Assembly: GCA_020635135.1 (NCBI GenBank)
Contig: JACKAJ010000016.1
Span: 124,001 to 188,000, forward strand
Length of the DNA: 64,000 nucleotides
Origin: Halobacteriovoraceae bacterium
GTDB taxonomy: Bacteria; Bdellovibrionota; Bacteriovoracia; Bacteriovoracales; Bacteriovoracaceae
Direction: 5' to 3'
This document shows, piece by piece, positions 44,373 to 52,421 of the stretch. Both the position numbers and the translations under genes were made by a program. The first letter of the stretch is position 1, and each line of letters opens with the position of its first letter. The notes below the pieces were generated by a model. The model searched no databases and was not told the origin of the DNA. It was given only the letters and a program-made list of their open reading frames with translations.

Positions 44373-44729
44373 TTATTTTTTTTCAGAACTGAAGATGTTT
44401 TTTGCTGAGCCAGCAATTTGTGATCTCAAAACTTTAATCTTCACACCGTCACTAATCTCAAGCGTCACGATTTTATCCGTAAGGCCTGTGATGATTCCAA
44501 AAAAACCTGACTTAGTGTAAATTTCGTCACCTTTTTGAAGGGCACTCACGAATTTTTGCTCTTGCTCCATTTTCTTTTTTTGAGGTCGAATCAAAAGAAA
44601 ATAGAAAACAAAAAAGATAAGAATGAATGGAAGAAAAGACATGACCGGGCTTTGTTGAGGGGCCTGATTATGGGCTGCTGGTGCAGCTGCTGTTTCTTGG
44701 GCGTAGGCTGATGTTATGAGGGTACTCAT
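44373..44729 (-). CDS. yajC: preprotein translocase subunit YajC
   Basis: The start at 44729 is chosen because AGGAG lies 7 nt upstream; an upstream in-frame ATG (44792) lies inside tgt and has no ribosome site. The product is ~118 residues. It has a hydrophobic helix near residues 30-47 (FLPFILIFFVFYFLLIRPQKK), the family hallmark RPQKKKMEQEQ, and a C-terminal KOW-like strand region (VSALQKGDEIYTKSGFFG). An Ala/Gln-rich N-terminal stretch precedes the helix. It associates with SecDF. It lies 10 bp after tgt. Confidence 0.95.
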   Translation of the reverse strand: MSTLITSAYAQETAAAPAAHNQAPQQSPVMSFLPFILIFFVFYFLLIRPQKKKMEQEQKFVSALQKGDEIYTKSGFFGIITGLTDKIVTLEISDGVKIKVLRSQIAGSAKNIFSSEKK

Positions 44730-44739
44730 GGGTAAACTC

Positions 44740-45852
44740 CTAGAAATTGTTTGAAGTGAACTTGTTATAAAAGTTCCTATAAAACTCGTCAAATCTCTTT
44801 TCTAAAATACTTTTGCGAATATCTTCCATCATACGCAGATAAAAGTGTAGGTTATGGTAAGTGGTAAGCTGCCCCGCGGTATACTCTCCCACAGTGATGA
44901 GATGCCTAATATAGGCTCGAGTGTAGCGCTGGCAAACGCGGCAGTGGCAGTCTGGATCGGGTGGGTTTTGATCATCTTTGAAACGTTCATTTTTAATATT
45001 GAGAGGTCCACGACTCGTCAGCATCTGACCATTGCGAGCGTTTCGAGTGGGGAGGACACAATCGAACATATCCACTCCAGCCTTCACGGCTTCTAAAATA
45101 TCGAGCGGCTTACCAACTCCCATCAAATAGCGGGGCTTCTCTGTAGGCATATGCGAAACAAAGGCTTGCAAAAGCTCTTTCATCTCTTCGTTTTTCTCAC
45201 CAACTGAAAGTCCACCAATGGCCAGTCCTGGGAAGTTAAGTTCTTCTAAGGCCTGCAAGGATTCCATTCGCAATTTTAAATCCAAACCTCCTTGCACAAT
45301 TCCAAAAAGGTGTTGGTGGTTTTTTAATTCAAACTCCCGGCATGTCTTGGCCCAACGATGAGTTTTTTCTAAGCTTTTTTTTAAAATTTCAGTTGTCGCT
45401 GGTAGCGCCGGGCATTCATCAAAACACATCACAATATCAGATCCCAGGGCCCTTTGAATTTCCATCGACTCACGCGGACCTATAAAATGTTTACTTCCAT
45501 CGATGTGAGATTGAAACCATACCCCGTCGTCAGTCACTTTATTAAGATCAGACAAAGAGTAGACTTGAAAGCCACCAGAGTCCGTGAGAATCGATTTTTT
45601 CCACGCCATAAACTGATGGAGTCCGCCAAGCTTTTCAATGAGTTCTGCTCCAGGTCTCAGATACAAATGATATGTATTTCCTAAAATAATCTGAGCCCCT
45701 AAAGACTCGAGATCTTCTGATGTCATCGATTTAACAGCTGCTCTCGTTCCTACTGGCATAAAAACCGGAGTGGGAATTGTTGAATGTGTCGTTGTTAATG
45801 TTCCCGCCCGAGCCTTGGAATCTTGGGTTTCTAATTTAAACAACGACATCAC
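44740..45852 (-). CDS. tgt: queuine tRNA-ribosyltransferase
   Basis: Tgt exchanges guanine-34 for preQ1 in GUN-anticodon tRNAs. The 370-residue protein has the substrate loop LTDSGGFQVYSL with a catalytic Asp near residue 90, the second Asp in VDMFDCVLPTRNARNG near 265, and the zinc site DCHCRVCQRYTRAYIRHL. Length is typical. Its start is 17 bp inside queA, a common queuosine operon arrangement. Confidence 0.97.
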   Translation of the reverse strand: MMSLFKLETQDSKARAGTLTTTHSTIPTPVFMPVGTRAAVKSMTSEDLESLGAQIILGNTYHLYLRPGAELIEKLGGLHQFMAWKKSILTDSGGFQVYSLSDLNKVTDDGVWFQSHIDGSKHFIGPRESMEIQRALGSDIVMCFDECPALPATTEILKKSLEKTHRWAKTCREFELKNHQHLFGIVQGGLDLKLRMESLQALEELNFPGLAIGGLSVGEKNEEMKELLQAFVSHMPTEKPRYLMGVGKPLDILEAVKAGVDMFDCVLPTRNARNGQMLTSRGPLNIKNERFKDDQNPPDPDCHCRVCQRYTRAYIRHLITVGEYTAGQLTTYHNLHFYLRMMEDIRKSILEKRFDEFYRNFYNKFTSNNF

Positions 45853-46927
45853 TGCTCTCTTCGTATTGTTTGCGATCGGGAATGATCATCATGGCATCGC
45901 CATATGAATAAAAACGATATTTTCGAGAAATTGCTTCACGATAAAGTGCTAGAGTTTTTTCTCTGCCAAGCACAGCGCTAACTAGCATTAGAAGACTTGA
46001 TTTCGGTAAGTGAAAATTTGTAATCAATGCTTTGAGAGTATGGATGGTTCTTCCTGGAAATAAGAACAAATTTGTTTCCTTATAGGAATTCATCTCAGGG
46101 AAAATTTTCTGTTTACTGTTGTACAAACTCTCAAGAGTTCGCAAACTCGTTGTCCCGACTGCCACTAAGGAATCTTGGTGTTTATTTAAGAGCTCACAAT
46201 TACTGGAATCGACAAAATAGCGCTCACTATGCATTTGATGTTCTCGAATATCCTCAGTTTGAATAGGTTTGAAAGTCCCCAATCCCACATGCAAATTAAC
46301 GAATGCTTTATGAATAGATTTCTGATCTAATTTTTGAAAAACTTCTTCAGAAAAATGAAAACCAGCGGTGGGAGCTGCCACTGAGCCCTCTTCTTTGGCA
46401 TAAATAGTTTGGTATTGAGTTTTATCGAGCTGATCGGCAACTCCACCTCTAATATAAGGAGGTATGGGAACAGAGGCATAGTCTTTCAAAAATTCACTGA
46501 GCTTTTCAACACTCGTGGAAATTTTAAAAGAACCATCACCCAGCAGTTCTTCGATTTGAAAGTATTCATCGTGGATATTGTTTTTAAAGTATAATCTTTC
46601 TCCAATCTTTTTTTTGCGATTAGTTTTGATTAAGACTTGAGCGCTCTTATCCACCAGTTCATTTTGGAGGAAAAATATTTCGGCCTTGCCCCCTGTTTGT
46701 TTCTGGACTTCTAAGCGACAAGGAAAGACTTTGGTTTGGTTAAAAACCAGGCAATCATCGGAGTCGAGAAAATCTGATAAATGAAGAAATTGGGTATGAA
46801 TAATTTCATCATATTTTTGATGATAGACTAAAAGACGCGAATCATGCCGCGAGGCAAGAGGTCTACTCGCAATCAGCTCCGAAGGAAGAGTATAATCATA
46901 AGAAGAAGTCAATAAATCTAAATTCAT
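45836..46927 (-). CDS. queA: S-adenosylmethionine:tRNA ribosyltransferase-isomerase
   Basis: QueA transfers the ribosyl part of SAM to preQ1-tRNA to build epoxyqueuosine. Hallmarks in 363 residues are YTLPSELIASRPLASRHDSR at the N-terminus, GSVAAPTAGFHFSEEV and LHVGLGTFKPIQTEDI, with a later LITNFHLPKSSLLMLVSA. It leads the minus-strand operon queA-tgt-yajC-tatA-secD-secF-ORF. A GATACT hexamer 9 bp before the ATG may be a leaderless -10. Confidence 0.97.
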   Translation of the reverse strand: MNLDLLTSSYDYTLPSELIASRPLASRHDSRLLVYHQKYDEIIHTQFLHLSDFLDSDDCLVFNQTKVFPCRLEVQKQTGGKAEIFFLQNELVDKSAQVLIKTNRKKKIGERLYFKNNIHDEYFQIEELLGDGSFKISTSVEKLSEFLKDYASVPIPPYIRGGVADQLDKTQYQTIYAKEEGSVAAPTAGFHFSEEVFQKLDQKSIHKAFVNLHVGLGTFKPIQTEDIREHQMHSERYFVDSSNCELLNKHQDSLVAVGTTSLRTLESLYNSKQKIFPEMNSYKETNLFLFPGRTIHTLKALITNFHLPKSSLLMLVSAVLGREKTLALYREAISRKYRFYSYGDAMMIIPDRKQYEESSDVVV

Positions 46928-46976
46928 GCGCCAGTTAGTATCACATCCCCTCTTAGTTTTCTAGAACCTCTTAAGC

Positions 46977-47330
46977 ATGCTAAAATTATTCATGGTTATG
47001 CAAAAAATCAGCTTTTTCACAGTGTTTTTAATTCTCACGGTCCAGTTGTCGGCGTTTGCCAATATTACCGAAGAAGACTCTCTCAAACTCTACAAAGAAC
47101 TTGAAGATCTCAAGCAAGATTATAGTGAAGACCCTGAACCCCAATATTCTCAGACCGAGCAAGTTGAGCAACAACAAAATCTCGAGAAAAAATCTCTATC
47201 GAATAAAAGTACAAAAGAAATCGTCGATCTCGACAAAACTTTTGAACGGATAAAATCAAAAAGAAAAAATAGTGTTCGCGCACAAAATCAGAAAGAAAAA
47301 ACTAAGACTGAAAGTGACATTTTTGAATAA
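46977..47330 (+). CDS. small secreted, charged protein
   Basis: A 117-residue product has a signal peptide ending at SAFA (cleavage near residue 28) and a mature part that is helical, glutamine/lysine/glutamate-rich. The true start may be the internal ATG at 46998, since TAAAAT (46981-46986) lies 11 bp ahead and none of the starts has a ribosome site. No domain recognised. It is a lone plus-strand gene between queA and a signalling operon transcribed toward it. Confidence 0.55.
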   Translation: MLKLFMVMQKISFFTVFLILTVQLSAFANITEEDSLKLYKELEDLKQDYSEDPEPQYSQTEQVEQQQNLEKKSLSNKSTKEIVDLDKTFERIKSKRKNSVRAQNQKEKTKTESDIFE

Positions 47331-47338
47331 TAAGAAAA

Positions 47339-47641
47339 TCAAATAAAGAGTGATCCAAACATTATCTGCAGACGACCGGTCAAAACATCAAGAAATCTGA
47401 GAAGGTCTTTGATCTGTTCACTGGAAGTAATCTGTTCTAAAATGGCCTTTAAAAGTTGAATGAGGGCATCGATAAACTGATCAAGCCCTGTCCTTTTCAA
47501 AAGATAATCCACAATATTTTTGGATTCTTCCACGACATTGCCTTTGTGAATAACATACAGGTTTTTATTTTTCATTCTTTTACCACGGAACTTAGTTGTA
47601 TCTTTATCGGAAAGAGTCGTTAAAATCTTGATCGTCTCCAT
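47339..47641 (-). CDS. small protein of unknown function
   Basis: This 100-residue frame has a basic N-terminal half (KFRGKRMKNKNLYVIHKG) and a C-terminal half of hydrophobic helices (DYLLKRTGLDQFIDALIQLL). It starts 15 bp after the outer-membrane-type gene at 47657 and lies on the same strand, so may be the last gene of the FecR/PilZ operon. It has no obvious ribosome site; a TATAAA 4 bp before the ATG is a possible promoter. It could be a spurious frame. Confidence 0.45.
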   Translation of the reverse strand: METIKILTTLSDKDTTKFRGKRMKNKNLYVIHKGNVVEESKNIVDYLLKRTGLDQFIDALIQLLKAILEQITSSEQIKDLLRFLDVLTGRLQIMFGSLFI

Positions 47642-47656
47642 CAGTTTTATAAGTTA

Positions 47657-48877
47657 CTAGAATTTATAGCCAAACTCAACGAGCAGACCGAGAGAATAGC
47701 GAAAATAGTCAATATCATCATCTTCATAAATCGTACTTTCGTTAGCGATATTGACCCCAACAGCAGCAAACACTGTACGCCAATTTCGAATAATTTTACT
47801 CTCTAAATCAAAGTAGGTAAAACCGGAAGAATTCAAATCAGCCCCTGTCATGAGAGTTGTATAGAGATCGTAGCGCTCGGACATACTGTAATAAATAAGA
47901 GCACCAATGAGAATTTTATTGGAATCACCCTCAAAACTTCTCGTCACGGGAGTTGTTTTTTTAAAGGTAAAAGACCCTGTTTTATATCCTAATAAAAGCG
48001 CAAGAGTTGATTTTTCGGAATTAAACAAACTCCCACCTGCAATCAAATCCATGCTACTCACACTACTTCCTGAATAATCTTGGAAAGATTCGAGATAAAC
48101 ATTACCCATTAAAAAGTAGCGCTTTAAAATTTTCTTGAAAGCCCATAGTCCATAGCGAACCGATCCCCCATTAAATTTGTTATCATTACCTGAATTTTTA
48201 ATATTGATTTGATCAGAGGTATACTGAGCCTTGAGAGAAAGAATAAAGGGGTCTGTTTTTTTATTATTCCGGTGCCCAAATAAGAGATCGTCTCTAAAAT
48301 CATCACCGTAAACAACTTTCGTCTTTTGTTTATCTAAAATGATAAATTCTCTTTCTTCTGAACTATAGCGCTTATCACCGTAGTAACATTCAACTCGCCA
48401 CTTGTAGTTTCCTGTGACCAAATTAAAATTTAATTTATTATTTTTGAGCTCACCTTTAACTAACGTTTTGTCTTTCAATTTAATAAAAAGATCACAAGTA
48501 TCGCCTTCAGGACGATCCCACTCAAAATGAATACTTTTTTTATTTTTGAGCGCAAAGTATTGTTCACTTTGTGCCGGTCTTAAAAGTTCGACCTTATTTT
48601 CAACAATTTTCACGAGTGAAAGATTTGAAAACTCAGATATAACACTCTTACTTCTCTTAACTGCAACTCGAATATAAAAATTCTTGTCTTGCTCGATGAG
48701 AAGTTTGTTTTCTGTGGTTTCTTTTCTTAAGAGAAGTTCTTTAGCGAGAGGATCGCGATAGAGTTCAACGACATAGGAGCGCGCTGACTTGGAAGCAGGC
48801 CATTTATAAACAAGTTTCTTAGCCAATACATTATTTGCAAAGAAAATAAAAAATATAATGCTAAGTTGCAGCCTCAT
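47657..48877 (-). CDS. secreted protein with Fn3-like repeats and outer-membrane barrel
   Basis: Signal peptide residues 1-19 (ends NVLA). Residues ~20-175 look like two Fn3-type beta domains (KLVYKWPASKSARSYVVELY and SIHFEWDRPEGDTCDLFIKL), then from ~200 alternating amphipathic strands ending in VEFGYKF, with a terminal aromatic residue as in outer-membrane barrels. It overlaps the PilZ gene by 17 bp. The similar 'W....A..Y.lE' Fn3 style in the FecR protein upstream hints that the two act on the same surface. Function unknown. Confidence 0.7.
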   Translation of the reverse strand: MRLQLSIIFFIFFANNVLAKKLVYKWPASKSARSYVVELYRDPLAKELLLRKETTENKLLIEQDKNFYIRVAVKRSKSVISEFSNLSLVKIVENKVELLRPAQSEQYFALKNKKSIHFEWDRPEGDTCDLFIKLKDKTLVKGELKNNKLNFNLVTGNYKWRVECYYGDKRYSSEEREFIILDKQKTKVVYGDDFRDDLLFGHRNNKKTDPFILSLKAQYTSDQINIKNSGNDNKFNGGSVRYGLWAFKKILKRYFLMGNVYLESFQDYSGSSVSSMDLIAGGSLFNSEKSTLALLLGYKTGSFTFKKTTPVTRSFEGDSNKILIGALIYYSMSERYDLYTTLMTGADLNSSGFTYFDLESKIIRNWRTVFAAVGVNIANESTIYEDDDIDYFRYSLGLLVEFGYKF

Positions 48878-49613
48878 TACTTTTATTTGTTGGTGTTACG
48901 GATTTCAAATTTTTGATAATAAAATTATCAACTATAACCTTTTGCTTTGGACTTAAGTCGAGAAATTCCACTCCAACTCTCCATTCCAATTCCGAGTTTT
49001 CAGTTTGGGAGTTAACTGGTTTCTTGTAGATTACACAGCCATCAACAATAAAAGTAAGGTTTTTTTGAGTAATTTTTATGCCTTTAACGAGTTCACCTTC
49101 TTCAAAAAGCGTTGCTTCTTTTCCTCGCACATTAAAAGAAACTCCCCCAGTCGAATAATCATTGCAATCTTTTTCAAATTGTAAAAATTTAGCACCTTCA
49201 CGATCCATTTTTTTAAATTTAATTTTAGCATCCAGTGCTTCATCGTCACAGTAAAGTCTTAACGATCTTCTTCTTTCTAATCTCAAAAAGTTTTGAGGAA
49301 TTTTAAAAAAATAGTTTCCAGCATCAAATTGTTCAAGCTCCAGTTTAAAAATCACATAATTTTTAGTAATAAAAAAACTTAAAGATTTTTCACCCTCAAT
49401 ATAAGCGTGAAAATCATCAGTCATATCATCGAGAGTTACGCCAATAGTTCCATCTTTTGTGGAAATGGAATTGATCCGGACATTTCTGATTTTTCTTTTC
49501 TTATCCTTGGTGAACCATGCAATAATAGGAGATCTATCATAAACAGCTTTTTTGATAATTTTCAAAAAAAGCTCGGTCCCTTGAATTTTTTTTGTGTTGA
49601 GTGAATTTAACAT
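48861..49613 (-). CDS. YcgR-like PilZ domain protein (c-di-GMP receptor)
   Basis: The 250-residue protein has a YcgR-N-like beta domain (residues ~25-115) followed by a PilZ domain. The two c-di-GMP-binding motifs are present: RRRSLR (RxxxR) in LERRRSLRLYC and DYSTGGVSF ((D/N)xSxxG). Members bind c-di-GMP and then modulate partner proteins. It lies between a barrel-type gene and a STAS-like gene in a tightly packed operon, linking this partner-switch-like cassette to second-messenger control. Confidence 0.85.
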   Translation of the reverse strand: MLNSLNTKKIQGTELFLKIIKKAVYDRSPIIAWFTKDKKRKIRNVRINSISTKDGTIGVTLDDMTDDFHAYIEGEKSLSFFITKNYVIFKLELEQFDAGNYFFKIPQNFLRLERRRSLRLYCDDEALDAKIKFKKMDREGAKFLQFEKDCNDYSTGGVSFNVRGKEATLFEEGELVKGIKITQKNLTFIVDGCVIYKKPVNSQTENSELEWRVGVEFLDLSPKQKVIVDNFIIKNLKSVTPTNKSNEAAT

Positions 49614-50087
49614 TTATTTAAGCTTTTCTAAAAATTTAAAATAAACTTCCTCAATAGCGTCAAACTCCAGATCTTCACCATCTTCATTTTTAAAAGTTGG
49701 TGCATTTAACCCTTGGAGTTCACTGGTTACTAATAATTTAAAAACTTCACAATCATTACTTTCATCATAATAAGGGGCATAAAATGATTCGACAGTAGTA
49801 TTTTTCGTCAAAAACCCTTCGACTAGATTCATTTGCATAATAATGACAGGAGGGACATTTTTATAATTTAACTTGATGGCATCAGGGATTGAGTGAATAA
49901 AATTGAACCAATTTTTCACCCCTGATGAATTCATCATTTTAACTTTATCGAGATTAAAATCGACAGTTTTAACGTTATCAAAACCATCAATCGAGATTTT
50001 AAAATTTTCGTTTATACTGCCATCCACTTCGACAATAATTTTATCATCATCAAACTGTTGCTTGACTTTAGCATCCCCATCCATCAC
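49614..50087 (-). CDS. STAS-like protein (anti-sigma-antagonist fold)
   Basis: A 157-residue protein with the pattern VEVDGSINENFKI, then KTVDFNLDKVKMMNSSGVKNW, in which VDFNLDKV and MNSSGVKNW match the strand plus (D)SSG-type phospho-acceptor loop of STAS domains. The serine is likely the target of an RsbW-type kinase. It starts 4 bp before the ATPase gene's stop and is adjacent to the PilZ gene. C-terminal ~45 residues extend past STAS. A partner-switch role is likely but inferred. Confidence 0.65.
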   Translation of the reverse strand: MMDGDAKVKQQFDDDKIIVEVDGSINENFKISIDGFDNVKTVDFNLDKVKMMNSSGVKNWFNFIHSIPDAIKLNYKNVPPVIIMQMNLVEGFLTKNTTVESFYAPYYDESNDCEVFKLLVTSELQGLNAPTFKNEDGEDLEFDAIEEVYFKFLEKLK

Positions 50088-50932
50088 AAATCTCCATCTT
50101 GGTTTATAAAGACTTCCCTTGAAGAAATTTCAAAGTCTTTATTTTGTTTAAATTTTCTTAGTAAAACTGTCACTTCAGTACTTGAATTCAACTCAATATT
50201 GTAGAAAATAGCATTGGAGTTTTGGAAGACAACGGATATACCAATTCCAGCACCTCCGCCTCTTTTTTCTGGCTTAATAATTTCTTTATAGAGATAATTC
50301 TTGACAGTTTCGCTCAATAAACTCCCATAGCTATCTTTACACTGAATAACAAAGGCATTGTCACTTTCTATAAATTTGACGAGTATTTCTTTTCCTTCGT
50401 CGAGCTTAACTTCTTCAGAGCGATCAACGTAGCGAAACAGAGGATTTCCACTTTCATCAACAGGAGAATTATAAATAGAATTACTAATAATTTCATCGGC
50501 AACTAACCGAGCCCTGTCGCCAAAAATTTGCGAATGAAATTTATAATCTGCAAAAAATTTTGAGACTAATTTTCTGTACTCTGCAGATCCGTTGATTGTA
50601 CTTTCAAACACTTTCGAGCCATCAATCTTAAATTTCTCGCTTGAAAACTTTAAAAAGTCGTCGACTCGAAACGGAAGTTCATCAAAAGTAGAACAAATAT
50701 AATAATCTGGTTTAATACGGCTAAAAGAACTACGGTTAATTCCCTTAAGAAGGTCGGAAAAATAAGCACATTTTGTAACGAGAAAAGAGTCATCGAATTC
50801 TGGGCAATTTTCAAAGTCTATGAGATTGTATTCGTTAGAGTCAGGACTTTCATTGAAAAGAAGTTCAAACTTACTTGTTTTAAGGCACTTTTCAAATTTT
50901 TCAACTCTATTCGTTAAGATATTGAGTTTCAT
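50084..50932 (-). CDS. RsbW-like ATPase/serine kinase with N-terminal domain
   Basis: Residues ~130-280 carry a GHKL ATPase: N box RLVADEIISNSIYNSP, G1 CKDSYGSLL and G2 GGGAGIGISVVFQNS. Spo/RsbW kinases phosphorylate STAS antagonists. The N-terminal ~120 residues (LNILTNRVEKFEKCLKTSKF) are receiver-like in strand order but lack clear acidic clusters. It is flanked by an STAS-like gene and a FecR gene, with overlaps of 4 bp at both ends, so the three products are made together. No histidine phospho-site is seen, so it is not an ordinary histidine kinase. Confidence 0.7.
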   Translation of the reverse strand: MKLNILTNRVEKFEKCLKTSKFELLFNESPDSNEYNLIDFENCPEFDDSFLVTKCAYFSDLLKGINRSSFSRIKPDYYICSTFDELPFRVDDFLKFSSEKFKIDGSKVFESTINGSAEYRKLVSKFFADYKFHSQIFGDRARLVADEIISNSIYNSPVDESGNPLFRYVDRSEEVKLDEGKEILVKFIESDNAFVIQCKDSYGSLLSETVKNYLYKEIIKPEKRGGGAGIGISVVFQNSNAIFYNIELNSSTEVTVLLRKFKQNKDFEISSREVFINQDGDL

Positions 50933-52371
50933 CTTATAATTATTTCTTCCTTAAGTTTTACAGGCTTAAGCTTATTATAGTTTAACTTAGTCTTTTTTAA
51001 CAATAATGGAGTGTCTTTTGCATCGTGGGCATATAAATAAATGTTATAAACTCCATCATTTCCCAACTGAGTTGTTATCTCAGGATTGCGACTTACTATT
51101 TCTTTACTAAAATTTTCACCTTTTATTTTTATGGTATAAACATGATCTTTTATGTTTTTCAAAACATGGCTCCACATGAGCTTAATTTCTTTATCTGACA
51201 TCATCATCTTTTTCATTTTCAGCGTTTCTAAACGAGGATTGATCTCTTGTCCGCCCCAGACAACTCTGTTTTTTTCATCAACAATCCGAATGTATTTTTG
51301 GTTTACAAAATCAATCGGGATATATCCCACTTTTTTCGTTATTTGAACTTTGCGATCGATGATTCGGAAATCGGGAGTGCTGGATCGCTCATAAAAAAGT
51401 GGAATATCTTCTAAAATTTCAAAACGTATTTTAGATTCACCAGCAATAAAGTCTCGAGGCATCTTCATATTGATTAGTTGTTTTTCTAAGAGAATAAAAT
51501 AATTAACCTGTGAGAGCTTAGCCCCTTCTTTTTCAAGATACACTCTCCAATAATACTTTCCATAGTCTGGAGCTGAAAACAGATATTCGGTGCGCTGGAC
51601 TTTTTTTCTCAAAACTTTTTCAAATTTTGGGCTCCGGCTAATTTCTAATATAAATGCTTTTCTATTCTGAGTACTGGCTTCATGCCACCAGGTTAAAATC
51701 ACATCTTTTTGATTTACAATTCTTTCACCAATCATTGGCGTCAATGGTTTGACAAAATTTTTAATGGATTCTCGCTGATTTTTAAGAGCGACTTCCATAT
51801 CTTTGGTCAACTTTTTCTCAAGATCACCTTCTTTAATTTTTACTTCCCCGCGAGTAACTTCAACGCTTGAACTATTAGCACCAAAGTTTGATACCCTCAT
51901 CGCGACATCTTTTTTATCAACTTTTACAACGTTCCCATTAACAGCATAAGCAAGATTTGATTTTTTCTTCGAGTTAACATCCAATGCTCCCTTATAGACG
52001 TGCAGAGTGTTGTCACTTTTTTGGCCTTGCTTAAACTCGATATAAGCATTTTCTTGAATTTTAATTTCCTGACCATCAACCTCAATTTGCAAAAAAGAAT
52101 TATCACCAGTCATAACTGCTGAATTGGCATAAATATCGTCCCCGATATCTTCCCAGGAAAGACTTCCTTTTAGCTTTATTTTGACGGGCTTTTTTAAATT
52201 TTTTACTTTTCCAATAATACTTTCTTTGCTTTTCACTGGAGAAGAACTGTAGGGATTGTATTTAATAATGAGTAATCCTAAGGAAAGAAGGCTAAAAACA
52301 CTCAACAAAATAAGTATTATGTTTTCTATTAAAAATGAGTTCTTATTACCTACCTGGCCAGTTTCTTCCAT
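50929..52371 (-). CDS. membrane FecR-domain protein
   Basis: One N-terminal membrane helix (residues ~13-38) is followed by a FecR domain: GSLSWEDIGDDIYANSAVMT, then LQIEVDGQEIKIQENAYIEF, and VEVTRGEVKIKEGD. The rest resembles Fn3-like strands (VILTWWHEASTQNRKAFILE, YGKYYWRVYLE). FecR proteins usually sense in the periplasm and talk to a cytoplasmic sigma factor or relay, though here there is no sigma gene adjacent; the RsbW-like protein may take that place. It is the first gene of the minus-strand operon and is divergent from the SpoIIE phosphatase. Confidence 0.8.
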   Translation of the reverse strand: MEETGQVGNKNSFLIENIILILLSVFSLLSLGLLIIKYNPYSSSPVKSKESIIGKVKNLKKPVKIKLKGSLSWEDIGDDIYANSAVMTGDNSFLQIEVDGQEIKIQENAYIEFKQGQKSDNTLHVYKGALDVNSKKKSNLAYAVNGNVVKVDKKDVAMRVSNFGANSSSVEVTRGEVKIKEGDLEKKLTKDMEVALKNQRESIKNFVKPLTPMIGERIVNQKDVILTWWHEASTQNRKAFILEISRSPKFEKVLRKKVQRTEYLFSAPDYGKYYWRVYLEKEGAKLSQVNYFILLEKQLINMKMPRDFIAGESKIRFEILEDIPLFYERSSTPDFRIIDRKVQITKKVGYIPIDFVNQKYIRIVDEKNRVVWGGQEINPRLETLKMKKMMMSDKEIKLMWSHVLKNIKDHVYTIKIKGENFSKEIVSRNPEITTQLGNDGVYNIYLYAHDAKDTPLLLKKTKLNYNKLKPVKLKEEIIIR

Positions 52372-52383
52372 ATTATATTCTCA

Positions 52384-52412
52384 TTGTTGATGACAGCATG
52401 CTTAAGTATAAT
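52384..52412 (+). promoter_or_regulatory. promoter of the SpoIIE-type phosphatase, probably leaderless
   Basis: TTGTTG (52384-52389), a 17-bp spacer and a perfect TATAAT (52407-52412) are followed by an ATG at 52422, 9 bp after the -10. No ribosome-binding sequence lies between. The promoter is nested within the 5' end of the divergent FecR upstream region. Confidence 0.6.
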
Positions 52413-52421
52413 ATAGTACAC